A DNA stretch of 64,000 nt from Zelopaecilomyces penicillatus. Lineage: Eukaryota; Ascomycota; Sordariomycetes; Hypocreales; Pseudodiploosporaceae. The DNA is taken from the NCBI GenBank assembly GCA_005765155.1, contig VCCP01000002.1, forward strand, positions 62,001 through 126,000, read 5' to 3'. A program made the translations under genes and the position numbers. The notes beneath the pieces are model-generated. The model saw nothing but the letters and a program-made list of their open reading frames with translations, had not been told where the DNA came from and made no database searches. The number at the start of each line of letters is the position of its first letter. Position 1 is the stretch's first letter. Shown in pieces: positions 23,121 to 34,102 of this stretch.

Positions 23121-23188
23121 GTTGGCGGCGCAACAAAGATGGTGTTTGTCGTCGTCGAGGTCGCGGTCGAATTGGTCATTAAAGAATG

Positions 23189-23212
23189 AGCAGCAGCAGC
23201 AGCAGCAGCAGC
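23189..23212. repeat. (AGC)8 microsatellite in transporter 5' leader
   Basis: Eight AGC units on the plus strand, so GCT on the transcribed strand, 69-92 nt upstream of the transporter ATG at 23120. The tract is in frame with the CDS and would encode poly-Cys only if translation began at an upstream non-ATG codon. Confidence 0.9.
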
Positions 23213-23640
23213 AAAACGGCAGCCCTGTCCAAGGGTGTTGTCTCAAAAGGACAAAAAAAGTCGAGCTCTACTTTGGAGCTTTTATTATCTTCCCTGCTCT
23301 CTTGTTACTAGCCAACCAGGAGCAGCTCTCGATAAAGAGTTTCCCAAGACAAATAAGAAACACCGAGCCACCGATAGATACATGCTAATTAGCTGGGAAC
23401 AGCTTCTAGATTGGCATTTAATACGGCTATTACAAGTTTCTTTTTGAACCGTAATAATCATCACGCCACACAGACGCACGCTCAAGCCATGACGATGAGC
23501 CAACCCAACGACCAACACGGCTAGTGATCCCGGCAACTCTGACCGGGCCCGGTAGTGTACCAATGTTGGTATGGATAGAGGTGTGTGTGTAGGTGCCATC
23601 CATCCAATTGTCCAAGGGTCATTGATGAAATGCAGTGAGC

Positions 23641-23657
23641 CGGCCCACTTGGGTCCG
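23641..23657. promoter_or_regulatory. CGG-N11-CCG, candidate GAL4-type binding site
   Basis: CGGCCCACTTGGGTCCG matches the consensus of GAL4/LAC9 dimers, with inverted CGG triplets spaced by 11 bp. It lies about 520 bp upstream of the sugar transporter start. A window of this size will hold several matches by chance, so position next to a GAL4-like gene is the only support. Confidence 0.4.
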
Positions 23658-25632
23658 ACCGAGGGCCTGCAGAAACGTGTTTTTGGTGGAACAGGGCTTT
23701 GCCGTGTTCTGCACATGCGCAGGGCTGGGTGAGGCTTGCAAACCAGTGGGTACAGTGTTGTTTGGTTATTTGATGTTTGCCGGGTTTGTTTGGCGTCGGC
23801 ATGGCTTTTTACTGGCGTTGAGGGATTCCATAGGACATGTAGGGAGTACAGTATCTCGGCATGTCATGGATGAAATGCTGTTTTCTGCAATGCCATGTAC
23901 TCTATTCTGAAAAGGTAGTATTCCGTTACAGCATGCAAGTCACCTTGTTTGGTCATGCATTCTGCAGGTTATTATAACACGGAACCAACAACACCAACAA
24001 GAACACACCCTCAAGATTTCCCATTCACCCTAGCCCTGCCTCCCTTTTCCCCGACCATCACCACAAAGGAGAGGCTGGTTAACTAGCGATGAGCCACCAA
24101 ACGGTGCAAGCTCTTGATTACCTTCTAGTTCATCCTATAAATTCTAGTGTAGAGTGAGCTGATGGGGGGGGGGGATGGGATGAAGAGGAGGAGGTTTAAT
24201 AAGCTTCATTATTAGAGGTGCTTTGTGGATTTTAGCTTGACGCCGCAATCTGACTGGTGGACTGCGGGGGGTTCCTGAGCTGAAAGGCACTTGGGTTGTC
24301 AACAAGCATGTATGTAATAAATAGGTAATTACGTGTGAAAGACATTGCTTATTTTCATTCTGACGGGGAAAGGTTGAAAAAAGAGTGAATGAGTATTAAA
24401 ATACAGTCTTTTCTTTTCCCTTTTCTCTCTGCCAACATGAACGATTGTATTTCCCTCCCGTCGACTTGGTATTCCTGCACACAGCCCAAGTTCAATCTTC
24501 TACTTCAAAACTGGGGACGAACCCCCGACCAGTAGAGACACCGGTCGACAGTCCACCCTGTGGAGTAGACCAAAAATGGCATTCGCGTCTGACTCGTGGC
24601 GCAAACCCTGGTCCCCTGTCCCACCACCCACCCCCCCTTGTCCATGTTGGAGGTTTTTCGTTCTCGAAGTTCTCTCTGTCCAGGGTTCCCTCCCCCCCTG
24701 CAAAACTCGGCAAAAGAGTGAGAGGATTCCTTCAAACGGTCTGTTCCATCCCCGCTCCTTTCAACCGTCCTATGTCAATCTAGCCAGCCTGAAAGCATCC
24801 TCTTGCTTACCTGGAGCTAATGGCTAGCGAAACGCTGTTCTGGAAGCGAGGTCGTTATGTCGCAATGCTCATCATGTCTTTTCATACACTTCTCTCGGTA
24901 TGTATAATACTACGTATAGCAGTACCTGTAATCGACCTACATCAGCTCCACCAAAGCTGAGAACTACGCCTTCGGACGCTATATTCGGCCCCGTCATGTC
25001 AGCCGTCTGACCATGTTTTCGGATGGTGATTTCATTCGTATCCGGTTGATGTGCAGCCTAGGGCTGGTAGCGTGGCGCAAAGTGAAAGCGAAAGTGCCGT
25101 TTTACCTGCCTGGCTAACTACTCTATTGAAGCTGGCACTTCTAACGATGTATCATATTCCATGACCAGTCCAATTCGAGGCATAAACGCCCCGATAAGCA
25201 ACCCAATCATCATAATGAGTAAATATCTCGGTTAACAAAACCTGTCAGCCAAAAAAGAGCCGCCTCCGTGCAGATCAATGTCTGCAATACTGCGATATGA
25301 TACGTTGGGTGTGATTAGTCGGTCGTCGTTAGTCTATCACCAGAATTGACTGACAGCCCACGATAACTTGTTCACAAGGTATTATAGTTTATGTAGACAG
25401 GAAATCCTTCCAAGCCCCCGTGCTAACACTAGGCTTGGACAACCCCCCTCTCATCCCATTGGAGATTTCGAATCAACGCAATGCCCAACTTTCCACATTT
25501 TCACAAGCTCGCATCCGCTTAAATCATTAGATATGTCGTAAACAGCAACTGCCGTGGCCCCAAGCAATTTCCCTCACCGCTGGGTCCGGATGTCTTCTTT
25601 ATATCTTCTTATTACTTTCCCACCCTCCCCAA

Positions 25633-26648
25633 CTACCGAGCCGTGTATCCACCGTCGACGATAAAGTCGGCGCCCGTCGTGTAAGAGCTAGCATCACTGG
25701 CCAGGTAGAGATACACCCCCTTCAACTCCCGGGGGTCGGCATCGCGCCTCATGGGCGTCAGCCCAAACCACTGCTCCTTCATCTCAAAGGGACAGTCTCC
25801 TGACATGATGGTGTCGATGTATCCGGGCGAGACGGAGTTGATTCGGCCTCCCCATTTCGCCCATTCTACTGACATGGACTTGGCAAGGTGGATCTTTTGT
25901 CAAGTATGTGAGTATCGATTTGGGTAACAAATTATTGCAGATATAAGGAAGGGGTTGAGAATGGAGGAAGAGATGATGACTTACACATCCAGCCTTGCAG
26001 GCGTTATAGCAACTCTGCTCCTGAGGCACATTCGCAGCATGCCCACTCATCGAAGCCGTCACAATCCCAACCCCGCGTCCCTGCTGTCGAAATACCAGAC
26101 CCGCAGCCCTCAGGCAGTAGTACGCGCCGTCAAAGTCGACGGCCCGGACCCGGTTCCAGTCCTCCACTGCATCGTCTAGCCCGCCGGCCTTGGATGGCAC
26201 ACCAGCGTTGGCAATCATGACATCTAGTCGTCCAAAGTCTTTGACAACCTGCGCCACGGCATCCTCGACAGCTTTGTGGTCGCATACGTCAACCTGATAG
26301 GTCTTGGTCCTGACACTAAAGTCTGTGCTGATGGTGTCTGCTAGCTGTTGGGCGGTCTTTGATGTATGGTACCACAAGGCAATCTACACAAAACATCGAA
26401 TAGTAAGTATGACGAGATTCATCACGATAGGTAGCAGTTACTGTTGTAGTAGAACATAGAGGAGTAGTGGATGAAGAAAGAGCCGACAGTCGTACATTTG
26501 CACCAGCTTCAGCCAGCCCGCGAGCCACCTCGTAGCCAATGGCACCTGCGCCGCCTGTTATTATGACAGTTCGCCCATCCAGTCGAAACTGTTTAAAGAC
26601 GCTGTCCTCAATAGGAGGGTTCGGGGCTCGGATAGATTTTCGTGTCAT
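25633..26648 (-). CDS. Short-chain dehydrogenase/reductase, L-xylulose reductase / mannitol 2-dehydrogenase type, 270 aa
   Basis: Three exons on the minus strand: 26648-26496, 26383-25985 and 25893-25633, all phase 0. The cofactor loop TGGAGAIG lies at 31-38, NAG at about 111, the catalytic Ser at about 164, and Y177-x3-K181 in SCYNACKAG. The blocks VTASMSGHAANVPQEQ, CIHLAKSMSVEWA, INSVSPGYIDT and LASDASSYTTGADFIVDGGY are those of fungal NADPH-dependent L-xylulose reductases and mannitol 2-dehydrogenases/sorbose reductases. These interconvert ketoses and polyols in the cytosol. Sequence alone does not separate these activities. It is divergent from the xylitol-dehydrogenase-like gene at 28.3 kb, a pairing that would make sense in pentitol metabolism because xylitol is the product of one enzyme and the substrate of the other. 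Confidence 0.9.
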
Positions 26649-28250
26649 TTTTTCGTAGGTCTTTGCGATATCTTAGCAGATCGATGTCGTGTAAAACGTG
26701 GTGGTGGTTGTGAGGGGAATAAGAGGGACGAAGCAACTGAATATAGAGAGCTAGGACTTGTATGTTTGTTCATTCAGCTCAGACATACCAAGCTGGCCTT
26801 TACTTTTTACTCCATCCATTGCTATTCCACTTAAACAACGGAACCGGTCGCCCTAGGTGTTCATGCCCCATTCCGGGCCATGTGTGCCCGACTTGGTCTG
26901 GCCAGATCACAAACCACAAACTATAACCACAACACCACCCTAAGGTGGAGAGACATGCATTTTCCCCGATCGACTGGGGTAGCTTCCTCAGCTCTAGGTT
27001 GAAAGAGACCCGCGTACTTCAGATAGACCCTGTAAATACCCCATCTCCAATGATGCCATGTGGCGGATATTGCTCCACGCGGGTGGGAATCCCCCACACA
27101 ATGTTTTCCCCACCGTCCCGATCGACTCCAAAAAATAAAAAAAGCGACTCTAGCACCTGGGAAACGTTGATGGGCTTCCCGTCCCGTTCTGATTCTGGTG
27201 ATGTTTTGCATGCTTACTGGGGTCATTTGTCCGAGGATTTGTGGACATGTTCAGTTCGTGACACTGTGAATATTCTATCAATTCCGTAACCTACCCATCC
27301 ATTGTAAGTCAATGTCAGGATCCAATTCAAAGCCGCCATATTCTCCTTCTCGCTTCCATAATTCATGTTATACCAGTAGTCAATTGCCACGTCATCTACT
27401 GGTACTATCGATGTTACCTTTAGGAGTGTTCACCTCTTCAGCCGCCATCTGCACAGATTTCCAACTTGGGTAAATGCAGATCCACGGAAGGCCACCGATC
27501 CGGGCGAGAGTGCGCCTAATTAGGGCAACAGATGGCGAAGCGGGGCCGGGTATTCCTCAGAATGTCTCCCGGGCACGGCAGTGGGCGAACGAACACCGGC
27601 GGGGTTCAGCTGACATCAAGACACGTAGACATGCAAGTGGTCCCTGGGCGGGTCAAATTGGAGATCAGGATGACCTTGCGGAGAGATGACCGATCCAGCT
27701 TGATACTTTTACGGATTTCTGTCATCTTTTTGAGGGTCTCTCCCGGCCGGGCAGCGTTGATCTACACAGTGGAGACAACCATCACGACGCCACTCTATTG
27801 AAGGTCCAAAACATCGAGTTTTGACATGAACAAGCTCGCGGAACGACGGCCTACAGTATCCTTGAAAGACTTTCATTCGCGCGGCAAATGTACGAGCCCA
27901 TCCGCATGCAGCTCCCTACATCACGAGAACCAAGATTTCCCGCTAATTGCCCTCCTGTGTTTCCTCCACTGAGATCGTCAGGCACCATGGGCGTTGATTC
28001 AGATAATGCGGACTGCAGTCGCCCTCGCTAGGTTGCAGCCCGACTTCCCCGCAGTGTGACCCCGATCCAATAGATCTCCCCGCCATCGATCGTAGAGGGG
28101 TTCAAGGTGACGGTATTGTTCAAGTTGGGGTAAAGCCTAAAGTGCTGGGAAGCTTTGACGCTTGTTTGTATCAACATTGTGCTTGTCATCGTGAAGAATC
28201 CAACCAACGAACCCTTCGTCCACCGAGTCCAATCCATATACCCGTTCATC
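26649..28250. other. Divergent intergenic region between SDR and xylitol dehydrogenase-like genes
   Basis: 1.6 kb that probably holds both promoters. I checked by eye for CGG-N11-CCG and found none. Frames at 27474-27801 and 28028-28273 have no recognisable features. Confidence 0.45.
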
Positions 28251-29637
28251 ATGGCAGAAAATGTATGATGCATCTTCCATTATAACCGATACATCCAAAC
28301 ATCAGCATTGTATAGATAACATCTGACATGTCGCAAGCAGAACCCGGCGTTTGTTCTCCACTCCGTCAACAACATCTCTTTTGAGAATCGCAAAGTGCCT
28401 CTACTACGAGACGAGTACGATGTTCGAGTGCAGGTAGAGCAGACTGGCATCTGTGGTAGCGACGTGCACTACTGGCAGCGCGGGCGGATTGGGGACTTCA
28501 TTCTCGAGAGCCCAATTGTGCTGGGGCACGAGAGTGCAGGGACTGTGGTCGAGGTGGGAAGCAAAGTGAAGAATGTCAAGGTGGGCGATCGTGTTGCCAT
28601 TGAGCCTGGCGTTCCATGCCGAAGGTGGGTTTATCTTTAACTCTGGCACGTCTCTATCAAGCAAGGGCTTGTACATGAACATCACTTACACCAGGGACAT
28701 TGAATCCCTCAAAGTTTGGCAAATCTCTCGCGGGATTACATGTAGCATATGCTAACTTACCACACCATAGATGCGGATATTGTCGCGCTGGGCAATACAA
28801 CCTCTGTGCAGATACCATCTTCGCCGCCACGCCACCGTGGGACGGAACCCTACAGAAATACTACATCGTCGCCGGCGACTATTGCTATCCTCTCCCATCA
28901 CACATGACCTCCGAAGATGGCGCATTAGTTGAGCCTGTCTCTGTCGCCGTCCAGGTCTGTAAAGTCGCCGGCCTCCACGGCGGCCAATCCGTCCTTGTGC
29001 TCGGCTGCGGACCAATCGGTGTGCTCTGCCAGGCCGTCGCAAAGGCCTACGGCGTAAGCAAAGTGATTGGCGTTGACCTATCGAAATCGAGGACAGAGTT
29101 CGCAAAGGACTTTGCCGCTGATGGAGTCCATGTGGTCGATCGGGCTCAGCTTGCGCCTAGGGATGGCGTTGATCCGGTAGAACTTTCACGGGCGTTGGGG
29201 GAGAAGATTGTTGCAGAGTTTGAAGTGGATGATGGGTTTGATGTTGTGCTTGAATGTACTGGTGCCGAGTCGTGTATCCAAGCTGGAGTGTTTGCGACAA
29301 AGAAGGGAGGCACATATGTGCAAGTCGGAATGGGAAAGGAAGTACGACATCGCTACCGCAGTTGACTGTCTCAAGATTGAATCCGCTAACACTGGCTTCT
29401 CAGAATGTCGTGTTCCCGATAACCACGGCTTGCATCCGCGCTCTCAACATCAAAGGCTCGATCCGGTACACGACGGGATGCTACCCAGAAGCCGTGGCGC
29501 TCATCGCATCAGGCAAAGTCAACCCACGCAAGCTCATCACACATCGATACAAGTTTGAGCAGGCACTAGAGGCATTTGAGTTGTTCAAGGAAGGAAAAGA
29601 AAGCGTCCTCAAAATTATTATTGAGGGTGTTCAGTAG
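28251..29637 (+). CDS. Zinc-dependent xylitol/sorbitol dehydrogenase-like MDR, 366 aa
   Basis: Four exons: 28251-28262, 28341-28624, 28771-29341 and 29404-29637. The first encodes only MAEN before a GTATGA donor, which joins in phase to NPAFVLHSVNNISFENR, the standard N-terminus of fungal xylitol dehydrogenases. Catalytic zinc ligands are C42 (GICGSDVHYW) and H67-E68 (GHESAG). A structural zinc site is formed by C97, C100, C103 and C111 (PCRRCGYCRAGQYNLC). The Rossmann motif is GCGPIG with GVDLSKSR after it; the Asp favours NAD. Expected reaction: xylitol + NAD to D-xylulose, or sorbitol to fructose, in the cytosol. L-arabinitol 4-dehydrogenase is the main alternative. It is head-to-head with the SDR gene at 25.6 kb. 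Confidence 0.92.
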
Positions 29638-30878
29638 GATCTATGAATGGGGGAGGGGGGCTATCGAGATAAGAGACATCTTTCGATGAGGGATGGGAAT
29701 GTAAAGTCGGTGAATCTATTATAATAAACTAAAAAGCTAAAAGAAAAATGAGTATAACCCAAAAAGATTCGCCGTATAGATGAATCATATACATGCACTG
29801 TTTGATATCTTGCACATACTTGCCGTGATTGCCGCTTTCAAGACCAGCATGTTTCGAACACCGGCAGCAATTAGCTGCGGCCAGATCAATACCAAATCCA
29901 TAGTCACAGCAAAGTGCTTTTTTAGGATTGTGTGGCGTCCTGAAGAGCCCCGGGACCAACATGAAGGGGTAAACCACACCACATTGTGCAGTTGCTTAGG
30001 AAGAAGACTAGGTGTAGATTGGCTGGAATATTCTGGCTGGCTTATCCTAGCTGAGACATATGCCTGTGACGAGACAGTCAATATACATAGTTGAAGACCA
30101 AAGCAGCATCCATGGACGGTCGAGACCAGAATTGACTTGGAATTTGACTGGCGTTGAGGGCACCTTCACATTCAGTCGCCGTTCTTTGGTAGATTGGCTG
30201 CACCGTCCCGGTGATCTGATATTTGAACCCCCCCGAGCGGGTACTTACATCAACATATTGACCACACTGACGGCACAAGAGCTGCCAAGTTGATTTAAAT
30301 AGCTGTTTTCTGATGGATGGAAACGCATGATACTTTTATACAGAATACAGAAGCCTATAATATGCCTTGTTTATAGTCCAAAACCAAAACACACAGCAAA
30401 CATAATTCCAGCCACCTTACAGTGCAGTTGAGCATACTTCATCTAGTACGATGTTGGAAATATTATAATTAGTTGAATTAGTAAATAATTAGGTACCAAG
30501 TACTACTACGCTATTACGGCTTGTCCTGAATGCCTGTTTCATTTATCACGATTAAATCTCGGCACTTGTCCGCCCCAGGACCTGCTGCTGCTGTAACGTG
30601 GCAATTAAATGCCGGATTCAGAACCTAAACAACATACTGTATTTATTACTGCAGGGAGATGGAAGACGTTAAGCCCCGGTGGTTATCTGTTTTGGTTTGC
30701 TCAATGATTTGTCCAACATGGGATTTGAGCAACTACAAATACAAAGCCCATTTCCCTCCATTTTTGGGGGGGGGTTTTCTTTCACAGTCAGACAGTATAC
30801 TCCCACTTTTACACATCGCATTCTTCAAATACCACCAACTTTCTCCCAACAGGAAATTTCACCACCTTGACTGCCATT
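29638..30878. other. Intergenic region with duplicated segment and secreted-peptide promoter
   Basis: No gene is supported. The segment around 29986-30110 is a diverged copy of 32922-33012. The 11-mer promoter element is at 30716-30726 and a conserved core block at 30813-30828. Confidence 0.5.
30716..30726 (+). promoter_or_regulatory. ACATGGGATTT upstream element, secreted peptide gene A
   Basis: The 11-mer starts 163 bp upstream of the ATG at 30879. Identical copies lie at matched distance before genes B and C, and one lies before the Vps62/aerolysin-like gene. Confidence 0.6.
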
Positions 30879-31101
30879 ATGAAGTCTTTCCTTGTTTCTA
30901 TGATGCTCATCATAGCCGCCACAGCTGCTCCAGTGGCAAAGGTAAGCAGCAGCAGCATCACGCCTAATTGATACAGCCGGCTAACATGGCTTTTTTTGTT
31001 TAAAAAAAATATAGAAAACTGGCCGCTTATTTTCTCGCCACTCTGTCGAGCCTATTGATTTGTTGTTCCCTGACTTTGAACAACGATGGTCTAGGGACTA
31101 A
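30879..31101 (+). CDS. Small secreted peptide A of tandem family, about 49 aa
   Basis: Exon 1 30879-30941 encodes a 21-residue leader (signal peptide core FLVSMMLIIAATAAPVAK). The intron 30942-31014 has a GTAAGC donor, a GGCTAAC branch site and an AAATATAG acceptor. Exon 2 31015-31101 runs in phase to TAA, giving a basic, cysteine-free mature segment of about 28-30 residues ending DFEQRWSRD. Immediately downstream, the +1 frame stays open to 31261. It encodes VAHVGRDTMNTKFELEDD and an acidic tail resembling gene B's C-terminus. The short product may therefore come from a frame change, or a further splice event may be missed. Function unknown; likely secreted. Confidence 0.5.
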
Positions 31102-31896
31102 CGTCAAGGCTGTCGCTCATGTAGGCAGAGATACTATGAATACCAAGTTTGAGCTAGAGGATGACGCAAAAGACCATGGCAAAGATTCAGAGGAAGAAGA
31201 CAATCCCAACGGCGGTCCAGTTACTCACCCAAAAAGACCTTTACCAGTTGAAAACCCATAGAAAATGCCGATGGCAACTGGTACTTTCAACTATATAGTC
31301 TTCCATCATTTCTGACCTTAGTTTTTATCTGTCTAAAGCACATTATGAGTCTTCATATGTTTCTCTTTGCGCTTTCTAAACCAACTCAACACTACAACAA
31401 ACATGTCGCATCAGTCGGCGATGTGTCCAGCAGAGCACATCTACAGTTTTCTCACCCGGAGTAGGTATGGCCCACACGTGCAAAGCCTCCTTGCTGGCCA
31501 CAATTTTTCTTTTCTTCCTTTCTTTTGCATGCCTTTGACCTAACTAGACATTTCGACACTACTGGTGGTCTTACATTCTGCTTTCGTTCGCCCCCATTCT
31601 CATCTTGACACTTGTAAGACAAACCACTGTGTAGTTGCCGGACTTGAAACTTACTGCAGGGAAATGAGAAGCAGATGTAGCTCTGATTTACTTTTTTTCT
31701 TCTTTTTGGCTTTTGCCTAAAGGTACGCGTGACATGGGATTTTAGACATGCTTTTGTAGTTGATCAAAATCCCATGAATCTTGTAGCTGATAGGAACTAA
31801 AAACTCTATCTTAATACATCGTATTCTTCAATTCCCCACTATATTCTCCAACCCAAAGTTCCCTTACCCCACTTGATCAATTTATCAAAGCTGCCC
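31102..31896. other. Intergenic region between secreted peptide genes A and B
   Basis: Contains the out-of-frame acidic continuation of gene A (to 31261) and the gene B promoter with the 11-mer (31732-31742), its inverted partner AAAATCCCATG (31767-31777) and the conserved core block (31816-31831). Confidence 0.5.
31732..31742 (+). promoter_or_regulatory. ACATGGGATTT upstream element, secreted peptide gene B
   Basis: Starts 165 bp before the ATG at 31897. An inverted copy of its core (AAAATCCCATG, 31767-31777) follows about 25 bp downstream. Confidence 0.6.
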
Positions 31897-32229
31897 ATGA
31901 TGAAGGCCCTTACTATCTCCATGATCTTTATCATTGCCACCACGGCAGCTCCCGTGATAGATGTTAGCAGCAATACGGCTCTATGGCCTTTCATGGGTAC
32001 TTAGTTAAAAAAAAAAATCTCTAGCAGGCCATTCAACTAGGACATGCCGGACCCAGAAATGATGAGGGCGAAAAACGTGTTCGTGGGGCGTGTGAGTAGC
32101 GGACATACACTGTCGGATGTGCCTCCGAGTATCAATCCGATTGTTCATAGTGCTGATGTGGGAAAACATACCGGAAAGGTTGAGCTTGAGGGTGATGATC
32201 GTCATAATATCGTCGGCGGTGACGACTAG
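31897..32229 (+). CDS. Small secreted peptide B of tandem family, about 84 aa (model uncertain)
   Basis: Exon 1 31897-31962 encodes a leader (MMKALTISMIFIIATTAAPVID) aligned with that of genes A and C. The donor is GTTAGC, aligned with GTAAGC in A. Two acceptors are possible. The one homologous to gene A (CTCTAG, 32024) gives a 24-residue second exon with stop at 32097-32099. The one 16 nt further (CAACTAG, 32040) gives exon 2 32041-32229. That exon ends HTGKVELEGDDRHNIVGGDD, which resembles the out-of-frame tail of gene A. I prefer the longer form but cannot prove it. No cysteines. Likely extracellular; function unknown. Confidence 0.45.
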
Positions 32230-33814
32230 TTCTCTCAGCCCTACACTTATTCATCCTCTTCTTTTTTACATGGCGCAACGGCTGGTGGCTTTATACGTTT
32301 ATGCGAGGCAAAGGCATATGATTTCAAGATCAACATAAAAAACGGCTGGAAATTCAGCATAAAGTCGGAAATTTGACCATGTCCTCGAGATTCTTTGGCC
32401 AGCCAGTAGTAGTGCAAGGCCTCATAATACGTTCGGTCGTGGAACTTGGACTAATGGCTACAGTTCAGTACCAGTTGAGGCAAGGGAAGCATCCATTAGG
32501 ATAGAGAGACCAGCTAGGAAAGAGCATCATGTGAATACATTCATAACGTGTCATATCCTAACGTGTCATAAGACAGACAGACATGAAGACGTTGTTGACT
32601 TCCCCTCCTTGGCAAGAGAATCGCATAGTGTGTCTAAGGCAGACACGGCACAAGTAGCCACTGATGTGAAAGTGCGTGCATTGAGCCACGGCAGGGAGTA
32701 TGAAACAGCCCTCCCTAACTTTTTCTTCTTCTTCTTTGTTGTCTTTCCGACTTGTAGGCCGTCGTCATCTTGGGTCGCAGAGGGGCAAATACTGTGTGCA
32801 GGTAGTGCACATTCTGTTCTCGTCCCCGCCTCTTCAAGACCTACCATCTTGACACTAGAGAGACCAGCTGATATAGGCGCAAAACCAAATCACAATATAG
32901 AAAGCTGATAACATGAATACACGGTTGCTTAAGAAGACCACTCTGGCTGAGATAACCTGACTGAGACATATGTATGTGACAAGCCCACCTCAATACAAAT
33001 CACAGCAGCATCCCCAGGCGGTTCGTGCCCGCGTCCTTGCTGAGACAAGATTCCGTTAGAAGTGACTGACACTAGAACTTTCATAGAGCGGGGGTGGAAT
33101 GGAGGAGGACAAACACATGCAGGTGCCGTGATTTAGAAGGCCTGTAGCGCAGCCCTCGGGATTTGATGAAATTGACATGCCCCAAGTCGTCATTCTGCTT
33201 GCAGCCGGAAATTTTGGGAGAAATTCCTGCTGATAGTACAATAGTTGGGAAGGTGGTTTGGATAGCTCTTTGCCATTCACAGATACCAATCATCCTTTAT
33301 CTAGAAGCCGTAGCTTGCTTTATTTCTACTCCATGCCTAAAACAATAATAAACAGTCTCCTCTGTATGTCTGGGGTGCATATATCTATCTGCACTGTTAT
33401 CATATAGAGTGTGCCACATTCAGGTCATGTGTCTCTCTGCTCACTGCCATTCTCTGGGGTACTTTTACCATCACCCAATGCCGACCAGTAATACTAAGTA
33501 AACCAACATTAGTATGGAATGCTGCCCTACTCGCGTAGTAGAATCTCGACATTTCCAAGGCCAGCTTGTTGCGTAGCTATCAGACTAAGAGCGTACGGCA
33601 AGGAGATGAGAGACCTAGCTATCGTTGATGTTTCTTTGCACCCGATGTTTGCCTGATAATATAAGTAACATGGGATTTTATCAATTATAAATCCATACTT
33701 GTATCCCATGATTTCCAAGATTATGAGAACCTAGAAGCTCCATCTTCTTCACATCGCACGCTTTAACTCTACTAAATTCTCAGACCTGGGACGTCACCAT
33801 TGGTAACTGTCATT
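32230..33814. other. Intergenic region between secreted peptide genes B and C
   Basis: No gene is supported; frames at 32531-32908 and 33056-33348 lack features. It contains a diverged copy (32922-33012) of the segment at 29986-30110, then the gene C promoter with the 11-mer (33668-33678), an inverted TATCCCATG (33702-33710) and a core block (33751-33766). Confidence 0.45.
33668..33678 (+). promoter_or_regulatory. ACATGGGATTT upstream element, secreted peptide gene C
   Basis: Starts 147 bp before the ATG at 33815, with the inverted partner TATCCCATG about 25 bp downstream, as in gene B. Confidence 0.6.
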
Positions 33815-34102
33815 ATGAAGACTCTTACCACTTTTATGGTCTGCATCATAACCACCATGGCAGCTCCAATATCCAAGGTTGGTAGGATTATAGCTCTTTT
33901 ACACCAAAATCAATAGCTAAAACAGAAGCCAGCAACGGTGTCGGTATCAGCGGCTGGCTCACTGAACGAGATATTTAAGCCGGTTACGGCTCTGGCGTTG
34001 GAGCAACAGATATTGTCAAGATCCAGGTTGAAGGCGATACTTGAAAGTTCTCAGATGAACACGGTTCATATTCTTCATTACATGGCCCTTGGTCGTTGTT
34101 GA
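33815..34102 (+). CDS. Small secreted peptide C of tandem family, about 79 aa (possibly degenerate)
   Basis: Exon 1 33815-33877 encodes a 21-residue leader (MKTLTTFMVCIITTMAAPIS...K) aligned with genes A and B. The intron 33878-33925 is short (GTTGGT...AAAACAG). Exon 2 33926-34102 is open in phase for 58 residues (KPATVSVSAAGSLNEIF...). The region that resembles the tails of A and B (VKIQVEGDT) is in a different frame and is interrupted by a stop. The coding frame may therefore have shifted relative to the relatives, or C may be decaying. Function unknown. Confidence 0.45.

Larger units (their letters stand above)
23121..25632. other. Intergenic region with AGC repeat and GAL4-type site
   Basis: About 2.5 kb between the sugar transporter promoter and the 3' end of the first SDR gene. 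It has (AGC)8 at 23189-23212, CGG-N11-CCG at 23641-23657, and a G-rich homopolymer near 24165. Overlapping frames at 24445-24827 on both strands are not supported as genes. Confidence 0.5.
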
